Shown piece after piece: positions 1-7,069 of a DNA stretch of 22,430 nt. Source of the DNA: Gemmatimonadota bacterium. GTDB lineage: Bacteria > JBHIER01 > G020348925. The stretch spans positions 681,211-703,640 of the forward strand of contig CP070758.1 of the NCBI GenBank assembly GCA_020348925.1, read 5' to 3'. The position numbers and the translations under genes are program-made. The notes under the pieces were generated by a model, which did not search any database, had not been told where the DNA came from, and saw nothing but the letters and a program-made list of their open reading frames with translations. Within the stretch, counting starts at the first letter, position 1; each line of letters opens with the position of its first letter.

Positions 1-400
1 AATAACACAACTTGTCCAAAAGACGAACTCGACTTAAAATCAGAAGCGTTGGATTTTTCTATCAAAGTTATCAAGAGTTATATTGAAAATGATACGACAG
101 CATATAAAACGTTTCTCCCGGACACTCTGTATTTAATCGAATTCTGGGAAGAGCCGATACCAACTTCTTCGATATCGGTCGCTGAAACTTTTTCACAATT
201 TGATTTTTCAAATTACACGATGGATGATTTTAATAAAGGACCAAGAGTGGATAACTTCACTCGAATATTGGCATCCCGATTTTGAAGATTACCTGTTTGT
301 CGCGACTTTCAATGAAGATGGTGAAAATTTTATGTTGGACGATTTTCGAGTTTTTGTCGTTACTAAAAGAAGTGGTGAGTGGAAAATTAGAGCATTGTAA
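1..400 (+). pseudogene. Frameshifted partial gene, unknown function (possibly NTF2/SnoaL-like)
   Basis: The reading frame is already open at base 1, so the 5' end lies outside the window. Frame 1 runs through a hydrophilic sequence (SYIENDTTAYKTFLPDTLY) to about base 238. It then loses sense and reaches a stop at 286, while frame 2 continues with sensible sequence (WHPDFEDYLFVATFNEDGE) to the TAA at 398-400. Joining the frames near the AATAAAGGACC stretch (232-242) gives one smooth protein, so one extra base is the simplest explanation. The C-terminal pattern, alternating strands ending in a Trp-Lys-Ile step, resembles NTF2/SnoaL-like proteins, but this is only an impression. It is either a true pseudogene or a sequencing or assembly error. 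It lies upstream of the serine hydrolase on the same strand. Confidence 0.55.
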
Positions 401-422
401 TAATGTCCGGTTAAATAAAAAA

Positions 423-459
423 AATGAGCTCATTCTACAAATGGGATGTGTCCCTATTT
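423..459 (+). other. Palindrome and short hairpin between the first gene and the serine hydrolase
   Basis: A perfect 12-base palindrome AATGAGCTCATT sits at 423-434. It is followed by GGGA-TGTG-TCCC at 442-453 and then TATTTTA. The second hairpin with its short T-rich tail could be a weak terminator for the broken upstream gene, but the stem is only 4 bp. The palindrome could equally be an operator for the hydrolase gene that starts at 475. Confidence 0.25.
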
Positions 460-474
460 TAGAAAGGAAAACAG

Positions 475-1554
475 ATGCATCATAAAAAATATTGTTCTCT
501 CGTGAGTGTGGCGTTCATCATTGGGGTGCTGAGCATTGGTTTGTTTATTCGTTGTTCGAAAGATCCAACTTCATCAACAAAAGACGATAATGAGCTCGAG
601 TATGTTACCCCTGAGGAGGTCGGTTATTCATCTGACAAATTGGATGAAGCAGAACAATTTGCTGAACAGAGCGGCTACGCCGCAATAATGGCCCTTCATG
701 ATGGAAAAGTCTTTTTTTCTTGGGGTGAAATTACGAAAAATTATAATTGTCACTCGATCAGAAAACCGTTTTTAAGTGCGCTCTACGGCATGCACGTTGA
801 ACAGGGTCATATTGACCTTGATGCAACTATGGATGAGCTCAATATCGATGACATCCATCCCAGTCTCACCCCTGATGAAAAACAAGCGACGGTGAGAGAT
901 CTATTGAAATCACGCTCTGGCGTTTATCATGAGGCTGCTGCTGAAACTCAACACATGATTGAGACACGACCGGAGAGGGGCAGCCATCCACCGGGCACAT
1001 TCTTCTATTACAACAACTGGGATTTTAACGCACTGGGTACCATTTTTGAGCAGGAAACCGGAACGAAAATATTCGAGGAATTCAAGAGAAAGATAGCCGA
1101 TCCCGTGGGAATGGAAGATTTCAGTGTTGAAAACTGCTATTATCAGTACGAGCTGGAAAAATCGATGCATCCCGCCTACCATTTCAGGATGAGTGCAAGA
1201 GATATGGCAAGATTCGGTGTGATCTATCAAAAAAATGGAATGTGGAAGGACTCACGGATCATACCCAGTGAATGGATTTCTGAAAGCACAACAGCATATT
1301 CTGTGGAAGACAGTGCTTCCGGTTCAAGCTATGGGTATATGTGGAAAGTTTTCCTGGAGGGTTCGCTACTTGCTGATATGGTGGGGTATCCCGGATATTT
1401 CCATACAGGGATTGGCGTCCATGCGTTGGTTATTGTACCCGAATTGAAATTGGTAGTGGTGGAACGTTTCGATACGGATGGACCGTGGGTTGACCCGGGA
1501 GAGGTAGGACTGGAGCTGGGTATGATGATCATGAATGCCCGTATATCCGACTAA
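475..1554 (+). CDS. Serine hydrolase, beta-lactamase (class C)/PBP-like fold, probable lipoprotein
   Basis: This 359-residue protein belongs to the large beta-lactamase-fold serine hydrolase family (PF00144), which includes esterases, D-aminopeptidases and PBP-like enzymes. The catalytic SxxK motif is at residues 94-97 (HSIRKPF). The Tyr-x-Asn motif is at Y179-N181 (YNNWDFNALG), and an HTG triad at 310-312 replaces the KTG of true beta-lactamases, as is common in this family. Residues 1-27 form a basic and hydrophobic export signal ending at Cys27. The lipobox is imperfect (Arg at -1), so lipidation is likely but unproven. AAAGGA about 8 bases upstream supports the ATG at 475. The segment with RMSARDMARFG is typical of the family's helical domain. 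The substrate cannot be read from the sequence; nothing suggests antibiotic resistance specifically. Confidence 0.9.
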   Translation: MHHKKYCSLVSVAFIIGVLSIGLFIRCSKDPTSSTKDDNELEYVTPEEVGYSSDKLDEAEQFAEQSGYAAIMALHDGKVFFSWGEITKNYNCHSIRKPFLSALYGMHVEQGHIDLDATMDELNIDDIHPSLTPDEKQATVRDLLKSRSGVYHEAAAETQHMIETRPERGSHPPGTFFYYNNWDFNALGTIFEQETGTKIFEEFKRKIADPVGMEDFSVENCYYQYELEKSMHPAYHFRMSARDMARFGVIYQKNGMWKDSRIIPSEWISESTTAYSVEDSASGSSYGYMWKVFLEGSLLADMVGYPGYFHTGIGVHALVIVPELKLVVVERFDTDGPWVDPGEVGLELGMMIMNARISD

Positions 1555-1682
1555 GGATTCGTCGATGTCCTAATGTCTCAATCGGCAGGTTCACGAGAGC
1601 GTTCGTAAGGTGAGCGGACCGTCGGTTGATTCCTTGAAGCAAACGGAATCAAAATCCCACGTCCTGATATACCCTGGTGTGC

Positions 1683-1934
1683 ATGAAAGTAATAGATCTC
1701 ACAGAAGAAATCGAACCTCTCTACCTCGTTTGTTTGGAAGAATGGAACGAGAGCTTGGCCGATGAAGTCAAGCGGAGCAAGGAAAAATGATACCGGGAGA
1801 TGAAGGGGAAGGGATTGCGCGTCATCGCCCTGACCGATGAGGACATCGTCGGTGGTATGATCGAGTACATGCTTAGAGAGTCCAACTCTGAGGATATAAA
1901 AACGTCGTCGAATCCCTCCGCGGGCTATAAGTGA
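1683..1934 (+). pseudogene. GNAT-family N-acetyltransferase pseudogene (internal TGA, C-terminus lost)
   Basis: From the ATG at 1683 the frame reads MKVIDLTEEIEPLYLVCLEE, and after an in-frame TGA at 1788-1790 it continues in the same frame with YREMKGKGLRVIALTDED and VGGMIEYML, ending at TGA 1932-1934. As I remember it, this is the N-terminal third of a GNAT subfamily whose members have KEKWY at the point where this copy has KEK-stop-Y. The simplest event is therefore TGG to TGA. The acetyl-CoA-binding half expected after about residue 85 is absent, so the gene is truncated as well as interrupted. No convincing ribosome binding site precedes the ATG. The rest of the 1555-2031 interval (1555-1682 and 1935-2031) shows no gene. 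A TG-rich frame with low constraint follows the remnant. Confidence 0.7.
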
Positions 1935-2031
1935 GCGATACAGACAGGGTTCTCTATTCTCGATATCACACCTTCAAACCCTGCCATTCAAGCGCTCAGG
2001 ACAGCGGTCTCCGAAGAAAAAAAGAACTGCA

Positions 2032-3186
2032 TCATCTTGTCCCAGAGATAGAATGTAAAATCGACAACAGACGATCGATGTCCTCAATGGTGTTGTAGAG
2101 ATGGGGGGAAACCCTCAGATTGCCCTCGCGGAGCGAGATATCAATTCCTTCCTGCCTGAGGACCTCAAAAATGGACGGATTCCGCTCCGGTTCTTTGTGC
2201 GTGAATACGAACAATGTTGAACGAGCATTCTCCTCCGTCGGACTGACCATGTCATACGTGGTTCTATCGAGTCCATCGATCAGCCGAGAGATCAGGATTT
2301 CATCGCAGATTTGAATCCGCTCCAATCCTTGAGCCAGCAAATACTCCACCGATGCAGTCCAGGGCAGAAAGTTCATAAAATTGGCCGTACAGAAATCATC
2401 GTACTGCGAGGCACCCAGATCATCCCTCAGGCAATAATCCCGCATCCGCTCCAGACCGCTTTTACTCTGCATGGCGAGCCAGTATGCCTGATTGTACTCA
2501 AGCGACTCTCGCAGCTCCGGCTTCATCCAGCAGAAGCCCGTCCCGTAAGGACCGCACAGCCACTTGAAGCCGCAGCATGAAAGGGCATCAACCGGAGAAA
2601 GCGCGACATCCAGAAAACGGGCACCGAGGGCTTGAGACCCATTCAGGACAAAAACAACGTTGTGCGCACGGCACACCGCACCTACGGCCTGAACATCGAT
2701 GGCATGACCCGAAAAGGGATTCACCCAGCTCGTACAAAAAAGTCTCGTAGCCGGAGTAATCTGCCCGGCCACTTCCTCCGCCTTGGGTACGCTCCCAGAT
2801 GGTTCTATAAAACGGATCTGAACGTCCCGTTCTTCGAGGGCAAGCCAGGGAAGAATATTCGCAGGGAAATCCCCTGTGACCAAGAGCACCTCGTCTTCGG
2901 CCCGCCAGGGGATTCCGTTGGCCAGGAGATGGATACCGTAGGAAGTGCTGTTGCCCAGGATGATCTCCTCGGCCGGGGCACCGACGAGTTGCCCCAAGGC
3001 TCTCTTTAGACGTTGCGGAACGGTATTGAATGAGTCATCGTTGAAAAGAGACGGCGTCATCTTCCACCGTAGGGCTTCAGAAGCCGCCCGGACACTCACA
3101 TGAGGTAACGACCCCTGATGGGCGCAGTTGAGCCACACCCGACCCTCGAAGGGGCCGAAATCGTCAGCAAAGCGATGCATCGGCAT
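2032..3186 (-). CDS. Class V aminotransferase-fold PLP-dependent enzyme
   Basis: A 384-residue class V aminotransferase-fold protein of the cysteine desulfurase / isopenicillin N epimerase type. Near the N-terminus is LNCAHQGSLP (residues 19-28), typical of a subgroup with a His-Gln-Gly-Pro-like substrate loop. The PLP Schiff-base lysine is K208 in CCGFKWLCGPYGTGF. Before it lies VLNGSQALGA (180-189), where most relatives carry Asp in place of N182 to pair with the pyridine nitrogen of PLP; Q185 is kept. The reaction is not identifiable. No desulfurase-type catalytic Cys loop is evident. ATG codons at 3186 and 3180 are both possible starts, each with only a weak G-rich upstream element. It stands alone, with about 257 bases separating it from the gene on its 5' side. 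Confidence 0.85.
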   Translation of the reverse strand: MPMHRFADDFGPFEGRVWLNCAHQGSLPHVSVRAASEALRWKMTPSLFNDDSFNTVPQRLKRALGQLVGAPAEEIILGNSTSYGIHLLANGIPWRAEDEVLLVTGDFPANILPWLALEERDVQIRFIEPSGSVPKAEEVAGQITPATRLFCTSWVNPFSGHAIDVQAVGAVCRAHNVVFVLNGSQALGARFLDVALSPVDALSCCGFKWLCGPYGTGFCWMKPELRESLEYNQAYWLAMQSKSGLERMRDYCLRDDLGASQYDDFCTANFMNFLPWTASVEYLLAQGLERIQICDEILISRLIDGLDRTTYDMVSPTEENARSTLFVFTHKEPERNPSIFEVLRQEGIDISLREGNLRVSPHLYNTIEDIDRLLSILHSISGTR

Positions 3187-3318
3187 ACACTACCCACATC
3201 CCCACAATACAAAAGGGATTCTTTTTACAATGCATTTATCCATATAAAGTTATTTATCTATTTTTTCTTTCAGGATATCCAGCTTATCCCCGGATATGCG
3301 TGGTTCACGGTCATCATA

Positions 3319-3340
3319 GCAGATCTTCGATGTGATCTGC
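3319..3340. other. Inverted repeat GCAGATC-8-GATCTGC upstream of the class V enzyme
   Basis: Seven-base perfect arms GCAGATC (3319-3325) and GATCTGC (3334-3340) flank an 8-base loop. There is no T-run on either side, so it is not an obvious terminator. It lies in the AT-rich 3187-3443 interval between two minus-strand genes, where a promoter for the class V enzyme is expected, and could be an operator. The rest of that interval holds no gene. Confidence 0.3.
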
Positions 3341-3443
3341 CGAGGTGGGGATCCCATGTGTAAGCTGAAGGCTGTTCATCCTGAGAAACATCTCGGAATT
3401 ATGCAAAACAGGACCTGAAATCTCAAGACAAAAAGTGCGACAG

Positions 3444-3758
3444 TCATTCCAATTCCGGCCCCATCAGTACTTCAAAATGAGATACATTGGGTTCCATCTC
3501 AATCAAGTAGTCTTTATCCTTATCGAAGAAGGTTGCTTTATCAATATCAGGTCCTGCGAATGCCTGAATGGCCTCGTAGGAGTCCCACATCGATAACAGA
3601 TAAAATTCGGCTTTTCCATCTTTAATCCTTCTTAAAAGATATACCCCCAGATTCCCCTTATGGGCTTGATACATCGGAATGCCGGTCTCCTCGATGTATT
3701 GACCATAGGCATCACTCAAAGCCTCCTCAGACACCCCGTGCCATATTCTCATAATCAT
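3444..3758 (-). CDS. Antibiotic biosynthesis monooxygenase (ABM)-fold protein
   Basis: A 104-residue protein that fits the dimeric alpha+beta ABM domain. It has the start RIWHGVSEE, a central beta-strand with LLRRIKDG, the strand-turn FYLLSMWDSYEAIQAFAG, and a C-terminal strand SHFEVLM. In this family the WDSxEAIxAFAG segment is strongly conserved. ABM proteins include heme-degrading and quinone-forming oxygenases, but most small stand-alone members have no known reaction and some are only structural. GGAGG at 3766-3770, 7 bases from the ATG, gives a firm start. It is the last gene of a minus-strand run and lies 81 bases after the CGGC-type gene. No signal peptide or membrane segment is seen. 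Confidence 0.75.
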   Translation of the reverse strand: MIMRIWHGVSEEALSDAYGQYIEETGIPMYQAHKGNLGVYLLRRIKDGKAEFYLLSMWDSYEAIQAFAGPDIDKATFFDKDKDYLIEMEPNVSHFEVLMGPELE

Positions 3759-3839
3759 CTCCCCGCCTCCTTTCTACCGTCAGAACCACATAATACGCTT
3801 GAACTTTTTGTCGCAATTCTGCTCTCCAGATAATAAAGA

Positions 3840-4268
3840 TCAGGGGATAAGAGTTTTCCGCCTTCGTTTCAGCAGCGCTCCCACGTCACACCGAAACCTG
3901 TCCTCTGTTTGATGAGGTTCATGTGTACCAGCCCTGAGATGGATCTCAGGGTATTTGGCACGAATGATATTGGTATATTTTTTTACAAAAGGGCACAAGA
4001 TCAACATACAGTAACTCAAATGGATGTGGTCCGCACCGTAACGAATGAGAGATTCAATCTTTGAAAGTATCGTCTCCGATCCTGCAAGCGTAGGACATCC
4101 ATTACATGCGTTTATACCGACCAGCTCGATGTTTTGATCCTTGTATTCTGAGAATGCACCTTTTCGTTCATACATGTCTTTCAAACAGGCCCCGACCGGA
4201 CAATCCAAAACCCTGGTCGTGTTCGAACAGGTCAGCATTCCCAATGTAATTGTTTTCACGTCTATCAT
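3840..4268 (-). CDS. CGGC-domain-type metal-binding protein (CNGC variant)
   Basis: A 142-residue protein matching the CGGC domain family (PF08821), proposed metal or Fe-S binders of unknown function found mainly in anaerobes. Seen here are C14, C23 and C28 (DCPVGACLKD), the family signature NACNGCPT at 53-60 with C55 and C58, the segment GADHIHLSYCMLILCPF with C87 and C92, and a closing RAGTHEP with H116. The signature reads CNGC rather than the CGGC that names the family. The start ATG at 4268 has only a poor upstream AATGAG. The basic tail (LLKRRRKTLIP) is unusual and may be lineage-specific. Neighbours are DUF3795 upstream and the ABM protein downstream. Confidence 0.8.
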   Translation of the reverse strand: MIDVKTITLGMLTCSNTTRVLDCPVGACLKDMYERKGAFSEYKDQNIELVGINACNGCPTLAGSETILSKIESLIRYGADHIHLSYCMLILCPFVKKYTNIIRAKYPEIHLRAGTHEPHQTEDRFRCDVGALLKRRRKTLIP

Positions 4269-4344
4269 CTCATTGTGTTATTGCACGAAACCATTATCGA
4301 CTGTTTACGATCATCCGCTATTTTGATGCCGGGCGAAGAATGCT

Positions 4345-4364
4345 GCAGGGATAGACATCCCTGC
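4345..4364. other. Perfect 8-bp hairpin with AGAC loop between DUF3795 and CGGC genes
   Basis: GCAGGGAT (4345-4352) and ATCCCTGC (4357-4364) are exact inverted copies around a 4-base loop. It lies in the 195-base gap between the DUF3795 gene and the CGGC-type gene. No T-run follows on the minus strand, so it does not look like a classic intrinsic terminator. An intercistronic RNA-processing or attenuation element, or an operator, is possible. Confidence 0.45.
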
Positions 4365-4463
4365 CCCGTTCCGTCCTGCCAGCTTCTGAAACAAAATTTC
4401 TACAGGGTCACGTTGCCGTACATAGGATCTACCGAACAGTCTCACTTTCGTTCTGGGTGGTGC

Positions 4464-4913
4464 TCATACATACCTGGGTATATCCTTCGTCTCCTCGAAA
4501 TAGGCTTGCACTCCGATTTCGTTCATTCGACGGTTCATGTCGATCCATCTTCTTTTCAAATCAGGATCAAAATTCGTTTGTTCACACGGAAATGCATCAC
4601 ATTGAAAGCAGAAATCCACCCCTTTTTTCTGATGGCACGTTATGACACCGCATTTTTTATATCCACAGGTACCTCCTCTGCATCCGCGACAATCGCCAAC
4701 CGTTAAATGGGCGAGTAATTTTTTGAAGGACGGATACTCTTCGAAAACCGGATCAATCAGCGTCGAGAATCTCTCGGCGTAGCGGTCAAACGAGCCCAAC
4801 AGCGTTTGCAGCTTCGTTGCATGAAATTTTATCTCTCCGCTCTCAAAGGCAAAGCATTTTTCACAGCTCAACCCGCAGGGTGCAAGTATCCTTACGATAT
4901 CCTCGTACTCCAT
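4464..4913 (-). CDS. DUF3795 Cys-rich protein
   Basis: A 149-residue protein of the DUF3795 family (PF12675), widespread in anaerobic bacteria and archaea and of unknown function. It contains 11 cysteines. Three (C13, C17, C20) are in APCGLSCEKC. Five (C75, C78, C83, C88, C93) are in the CRGCRGGTCGYKKCGVITC stretch. Three (C102, C105, C110) are in FCFQCDAFPC. This layout suggests Zn or Fe-S binding. An ATG at 4928 is in frame, but GGAGGA lies between it and the ATG at 4913, at the right distance for 4913; family members also begin close to this point. Only 43 bases separate it from the QueG-like gene upstream, so the two are probably cotranscribed. Confidence 0.85.
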   Translation of the reverse strand: MEYEDIVRILAPCGLSCEKCFAFESGEIKFHATKLQTLLGSFDRYAERFSTLIDPVFEEYPSFKKLLAHLTVGDCRGCRGGTCGYKKCGVITCHQKKGVDFCFQCDAFPCEQTNFDPDLKRRWIDMNRRMNEIGVQAYFEETKDIPRYV

Positions 4914-4916
4914 TTT

Positions 4917-4922
4917 TCCTCC
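4917..4922 (-). promoter_or_regulatory. Ribosome binding site deciding the DUF3795 start
   Basis: GGAGGA on the minus strand, 3-4 bases before the ATG at 4913 and downstream of the alternative ATG at 4928. It argues for the shorter protein. Confidence 0.7.
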
Positions 4923-4956
4923 AATCATAGCATGAAATGAGCATATATTCCAAAAA

Positions 4957-5880
4957 TCAACCGTTAATTAATACACGAAGATTTCTTCGAAGCAGACCAT
5001 AGTCGTCTATCATGTTCAATTTCCCCAGCTTTTCGGCCATCACCCTGGGCAGCTTATCCAGCGGAATCCCGTCCCAAATCATCATCGTCTCTTCTTCCGT
5101 AAATGCTTCTCCACCATCAATCCAGTCCGTGAATTTCCTATTCGCAGGACATATATCCTGACATATCATGCATCCTATCAGGCAATTGTGCCACGCAGAA
5201 TCAATCCATTCCGGAAAGTCCTCCGGTCCCTCATTGTAGAACGTCAAGCAGCGCTCACAACGGATTAAAAAGCGCCCCTCGCTGATGGCCCCTGTCGGAC
5301 ACATTTTCCGGCAGCCCGAGCACGAATCACAGAGATCCATCATCTTCATTTCCCACCAATGATCCGGAGGACATGGTACGTCCGAAAAGAATGTCCTCAG
5401 CCTGAAATAACTTCCCCAACCATCGATATAGGCGATGTTGTTTCGGCCATAACGAGCGAGACCGCTGCGCACGGCCAGAAGCTTTTCAGGGAGTATTGCT
5501 TCCACGAACCTGAGGCCGTACCTCTGGGAACAGTGGGAGAGAATGTCTTTCATTTCTTTGTCCGTACTATTGAGATAGTTTGGGGGAATAATGACGCAAG
5601 ATGTTTTGCCGGATACTGTCACCGGTACGCGGACCTTGAGCACAGGTGCGGCCACAAGGATAATCGATTGGATCCCTGGAAGGTCGGCCGGCGGTTCAAA
5701 ATCCCAATACAAGTCTAACCTGGATACAATTTCATCGTAAAAATCCCGATTCAGCAATCCGGATTCAAGGAGCTGCTCCAGATTGTCACGTAATTCGGAC
5801 AGATGACGAATGGAAACGATCGCGCTTTTAAACCCTCCGTTCGTCAAATGTCCCTGTAATGCCTTGATCTTTTTATCCAA
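4957..5880 (-). CDS. QueG-like double [4Fe-4S] cluster protein
   Basis: A 307-residue soluble protein related to epoxyqueuosine reductase and reductive-dehalogenase-type ferredoxin modules. The cluster ligands are clear. CxxCxxCxxxCP is at C184, C187, C190 and C194 (CDSCSGCRKMCPTGAI), and a second set is C208, C211, C237, C240 and C244 (GCMICQDICP). Before them lies RSGLARYGRNNIAYIDGWGS, the counterpart of the QueG GLGWIGKN segment. At 307 residues it is shorter than typical QueG (about 350-390) and lacks clear cobalamin-site features, so I call it QueG-like rather than QueG. The start is TTG at 5880; no ATG or GTG lies between the upstream in-frame stop and this codon. It begins 106 bases after the anti-sigma gene and leads the run of DUF3795, CGGC and ABM genes. 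Confidence 0.85.
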   Translation of the reverse strand: MDKKIKALQGHLTNGGFKSAIVSIRHLSELRDNLEQLLESGLLNRDFYDEIVSRLDLYWDFEPPADLPGIQSIILVAAPVLKVRVPVTVSGKTSCVIIPPNYLNSTDKEMKDILSHCSQRYGLRFVEAILPEKLLAVRSGLARYGRNNIAYIDGWGSYFRLRTFFSDVPCPPDHWWEMKMMDLCDSCSGCRKMCPTGAISEGRFLIRCERCLTFYNEGPEDFPEWIDSAWHNCLIGCMICQDICPANRKFTDWIDGGEAFTEEETMMIWDGIPLDKLPRVMAEKLGKLNMIDDYGLLRRNLRVLING

Positions 5881-5986
5881 CCTATCTACCCTGAATTGAA
5901 AATATTCGTTCCTTCCCGATGAGGAGGTTTATTTGAATGATACTCAAGAGAAGGACAGGCGACGATGAACCAGAGAACACACTTGG

Positions 5987-6193
5987 TTATTGGCCGGGGA
6001 AATCGACAAAGTCATTCGGAGGTGTTTTATCTCGAAGCCTCTTCAGTATTTCGAGGCTTTTCTGCAACTGCTCCAGTTGCAACGAACACGCGGTGCAGTC
6101 GCTAATATGGTCGTCGATGTCCCTCAGAATTTCTACGTTCAGCTCCCTGTCGATGTAATCAGAGAGTAAGGCACGAACTTCTTTGCACGTCAT
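5987..6193 (-). CDS. Short zinc-binding anti-sigma factor (ZAS/zf-HC2), soluble
   Basis: A 68-residue protein with the anti-sigma zinc motif: C3 (MTCKEV), then H29-x3-C33-x2-C36 (HISDCTAC). It begins with the LLSDYIDREL helix typical of zf-HC2 domains. Its ATG overlaps the sigma-factor stop in an ATGA, so it is translationally coupled to its partner, as is usual. There is no transmembrane segment and little after the zinc domain, so it should act in the cytoplasm. Soluble ZAS proteins of the RsrA type release their sigma factor on thiol oxidation, so a redox or metal signal is a reasonable inference, but the inducer cannot be read from sequence. Confidence 0.9.
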   Translation of the reverse strand: MTCKEVRALLSDYIDRELNVEILRDIDDHISDCTACSLQLEQLQKSLEILKRLRDKTPPNDFVDFPGQ

Positions 6194-6813
6194 ATGCTTT
6201 CCACCTCATCGCACACGCACACGTACTCCTCCACCAGCCCCATACACCCGTTTCTCACAAAATGATCCCGAAAGGCGGTTCTGGCACGATGCAACCGCGT
6301 CTTCACGGCACTCAGCGAAATCCCCAGGATTTCGCTGATCTCGGCATAGCTGAATTCCTGGAGATCTCGCAACACCAGCACCTCACGAAAATGACGGGGC
6401 ATATGCTGCTGCAGCACGTGCATGACACACCATTGCATTTCCCGCTTCATGACTATGCGTTCCGGATTGTCATGAGTGGCGGGGATACGAACCTCATCGA
6501 GAACAAGCGATTCGTGGAGTTTCTGGGAACGCTTCGCTATACGAAATAAATTCACGGCGATGCTACTCATCCAGGTCCGCAAACTCGACTCCGCACGAAA
6601 CGTCGACAGCTTCTCATGAACGCGAAGAAAGGTCTCCTGGGCCAGATCGTCGGCATCGGCCGGATCGCCCGTCAGCTGTAAGAGCATGTTATATATATAC
6701 TTCTGATGCTTTCGAAAAAGTGCCGCAAAGGCAATTCTACTGCCGTTCTTGGCTTCCGCAACGAGTTCCAGCTCGGATCTGTTCAATGTCCACTCCACTC
6801 CCAACGCTTGCAT
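6190..6813 (-). CDS. ECF-type RNA polymerase sigma factor
   Basis: A 207-residue sigma-70 family protein of the extracytoplasmic-function class. Region 2 covers roughly residues 25-100, with DADDLAQETFLRVHEKLSTF followed by RTWMSSIAVNLFRI. Region 4 covers roughly 135-190, with the helix-turn-helix FSYAEISEILGISLSAVKTR and LHRAR. There are about 15 extra residues at the N-terminus and a Cys-containing C-terminal extension (EEYVCVCDEVESI), which is unusual and places two cysteines next to a zinc anti-sigma partner. The ATG at 6813 lacks a strong Shine-Dalgarno. Its likely promoter is at 6913-6942. The pair probably controls its own synthesis, and the Fe-S/Cys-rich genes immediately downstream are candidate regulon members by position. 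Confidence 0.95.
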   Translation of the reverse strand: MQALGVEWTLNRSELELVAEAKNGSRIAFAALFRKHQKYIYNMLLQLTGDPADADDLAQETFLRVHEKLSTFRAESSLRTWMSSIAVNLFRIAKRSQKLHESLVLDEVRIPATHDNPERIVMKREMQWCVMHVLQQHMPRHFREVLVLRDLQEFSYAEISEILGISLSAVKTRLHRARTAFRDHFVRNGCMGLVEEYVCVCDEVESI

Positions 6814-6912
6814 ACAAATGATCTGATCTCTCGAGCTTTTTAGGCAATCCCTTTGTTAGCGGACTGCACATTCTAAAAAATATTCTACATCTTCGTAACA
6901 ACTAATAGATGC

Positions 6913-6942
6913 ATAATAGATGGGAAAAGTTACATGTTTCAA
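6913..6942 (-). promoter_or_regulatory. Candidate housekeeping promoter for the ECF sigma gene
   Basis: On the minus strand TTGAAA (6942-6937) and TATTAT (6918-6913) are separated by 18 bases, about 100 bases before the sigma-factor ATG. The fit is to a sigma-70-type promoter. No typical GGAACTT/TCTGA ECF promoter was recognised. Otherwise the 6814-7069 interval shows no gene. Confidence 0.45.
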
Positions 6943-7069
6943 GAGGCCACTTTAGAACGAAACGGAATTTTTGAATCCATCGAAAGATAAGAAAAAAGAG
7001 CGCACCCCCGTGGTTCAACGATCCGAGGTGGAAAATACCCTGAAACTAGAAGTGCTTACGGATTTCCGC

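Noticed and set aside
440-470. GGGATGTGTCCC with flanking A/T stretches as the end of an insertion element
   Set aside because: No matching copy, target duplication or transposase fragment is visible in the window.
475-1554. Antibiotic-inactivating beta-lactamase
   Set aside because: HTG in place of KTG and the overall pattern fit the esterase/peptidase branch of the fold better.
1788-1790. In-frame TGA as a possible selenocysteine codon, given the selenium genes nearby
   Set aside because: The family position is Trp, the gene also lacks its C-terminal half, and no SECIS-like stem directly follows. A nonsense mutation is simpler.
4957-5880. Calling the double 4Fe-4S protein epoxyqueuosine reductase (queG)
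   Set aside because: It is short for QueG, lacks a clear cobalamin-binding pattern, and its neighbours have nothing to do with tRNA modification.
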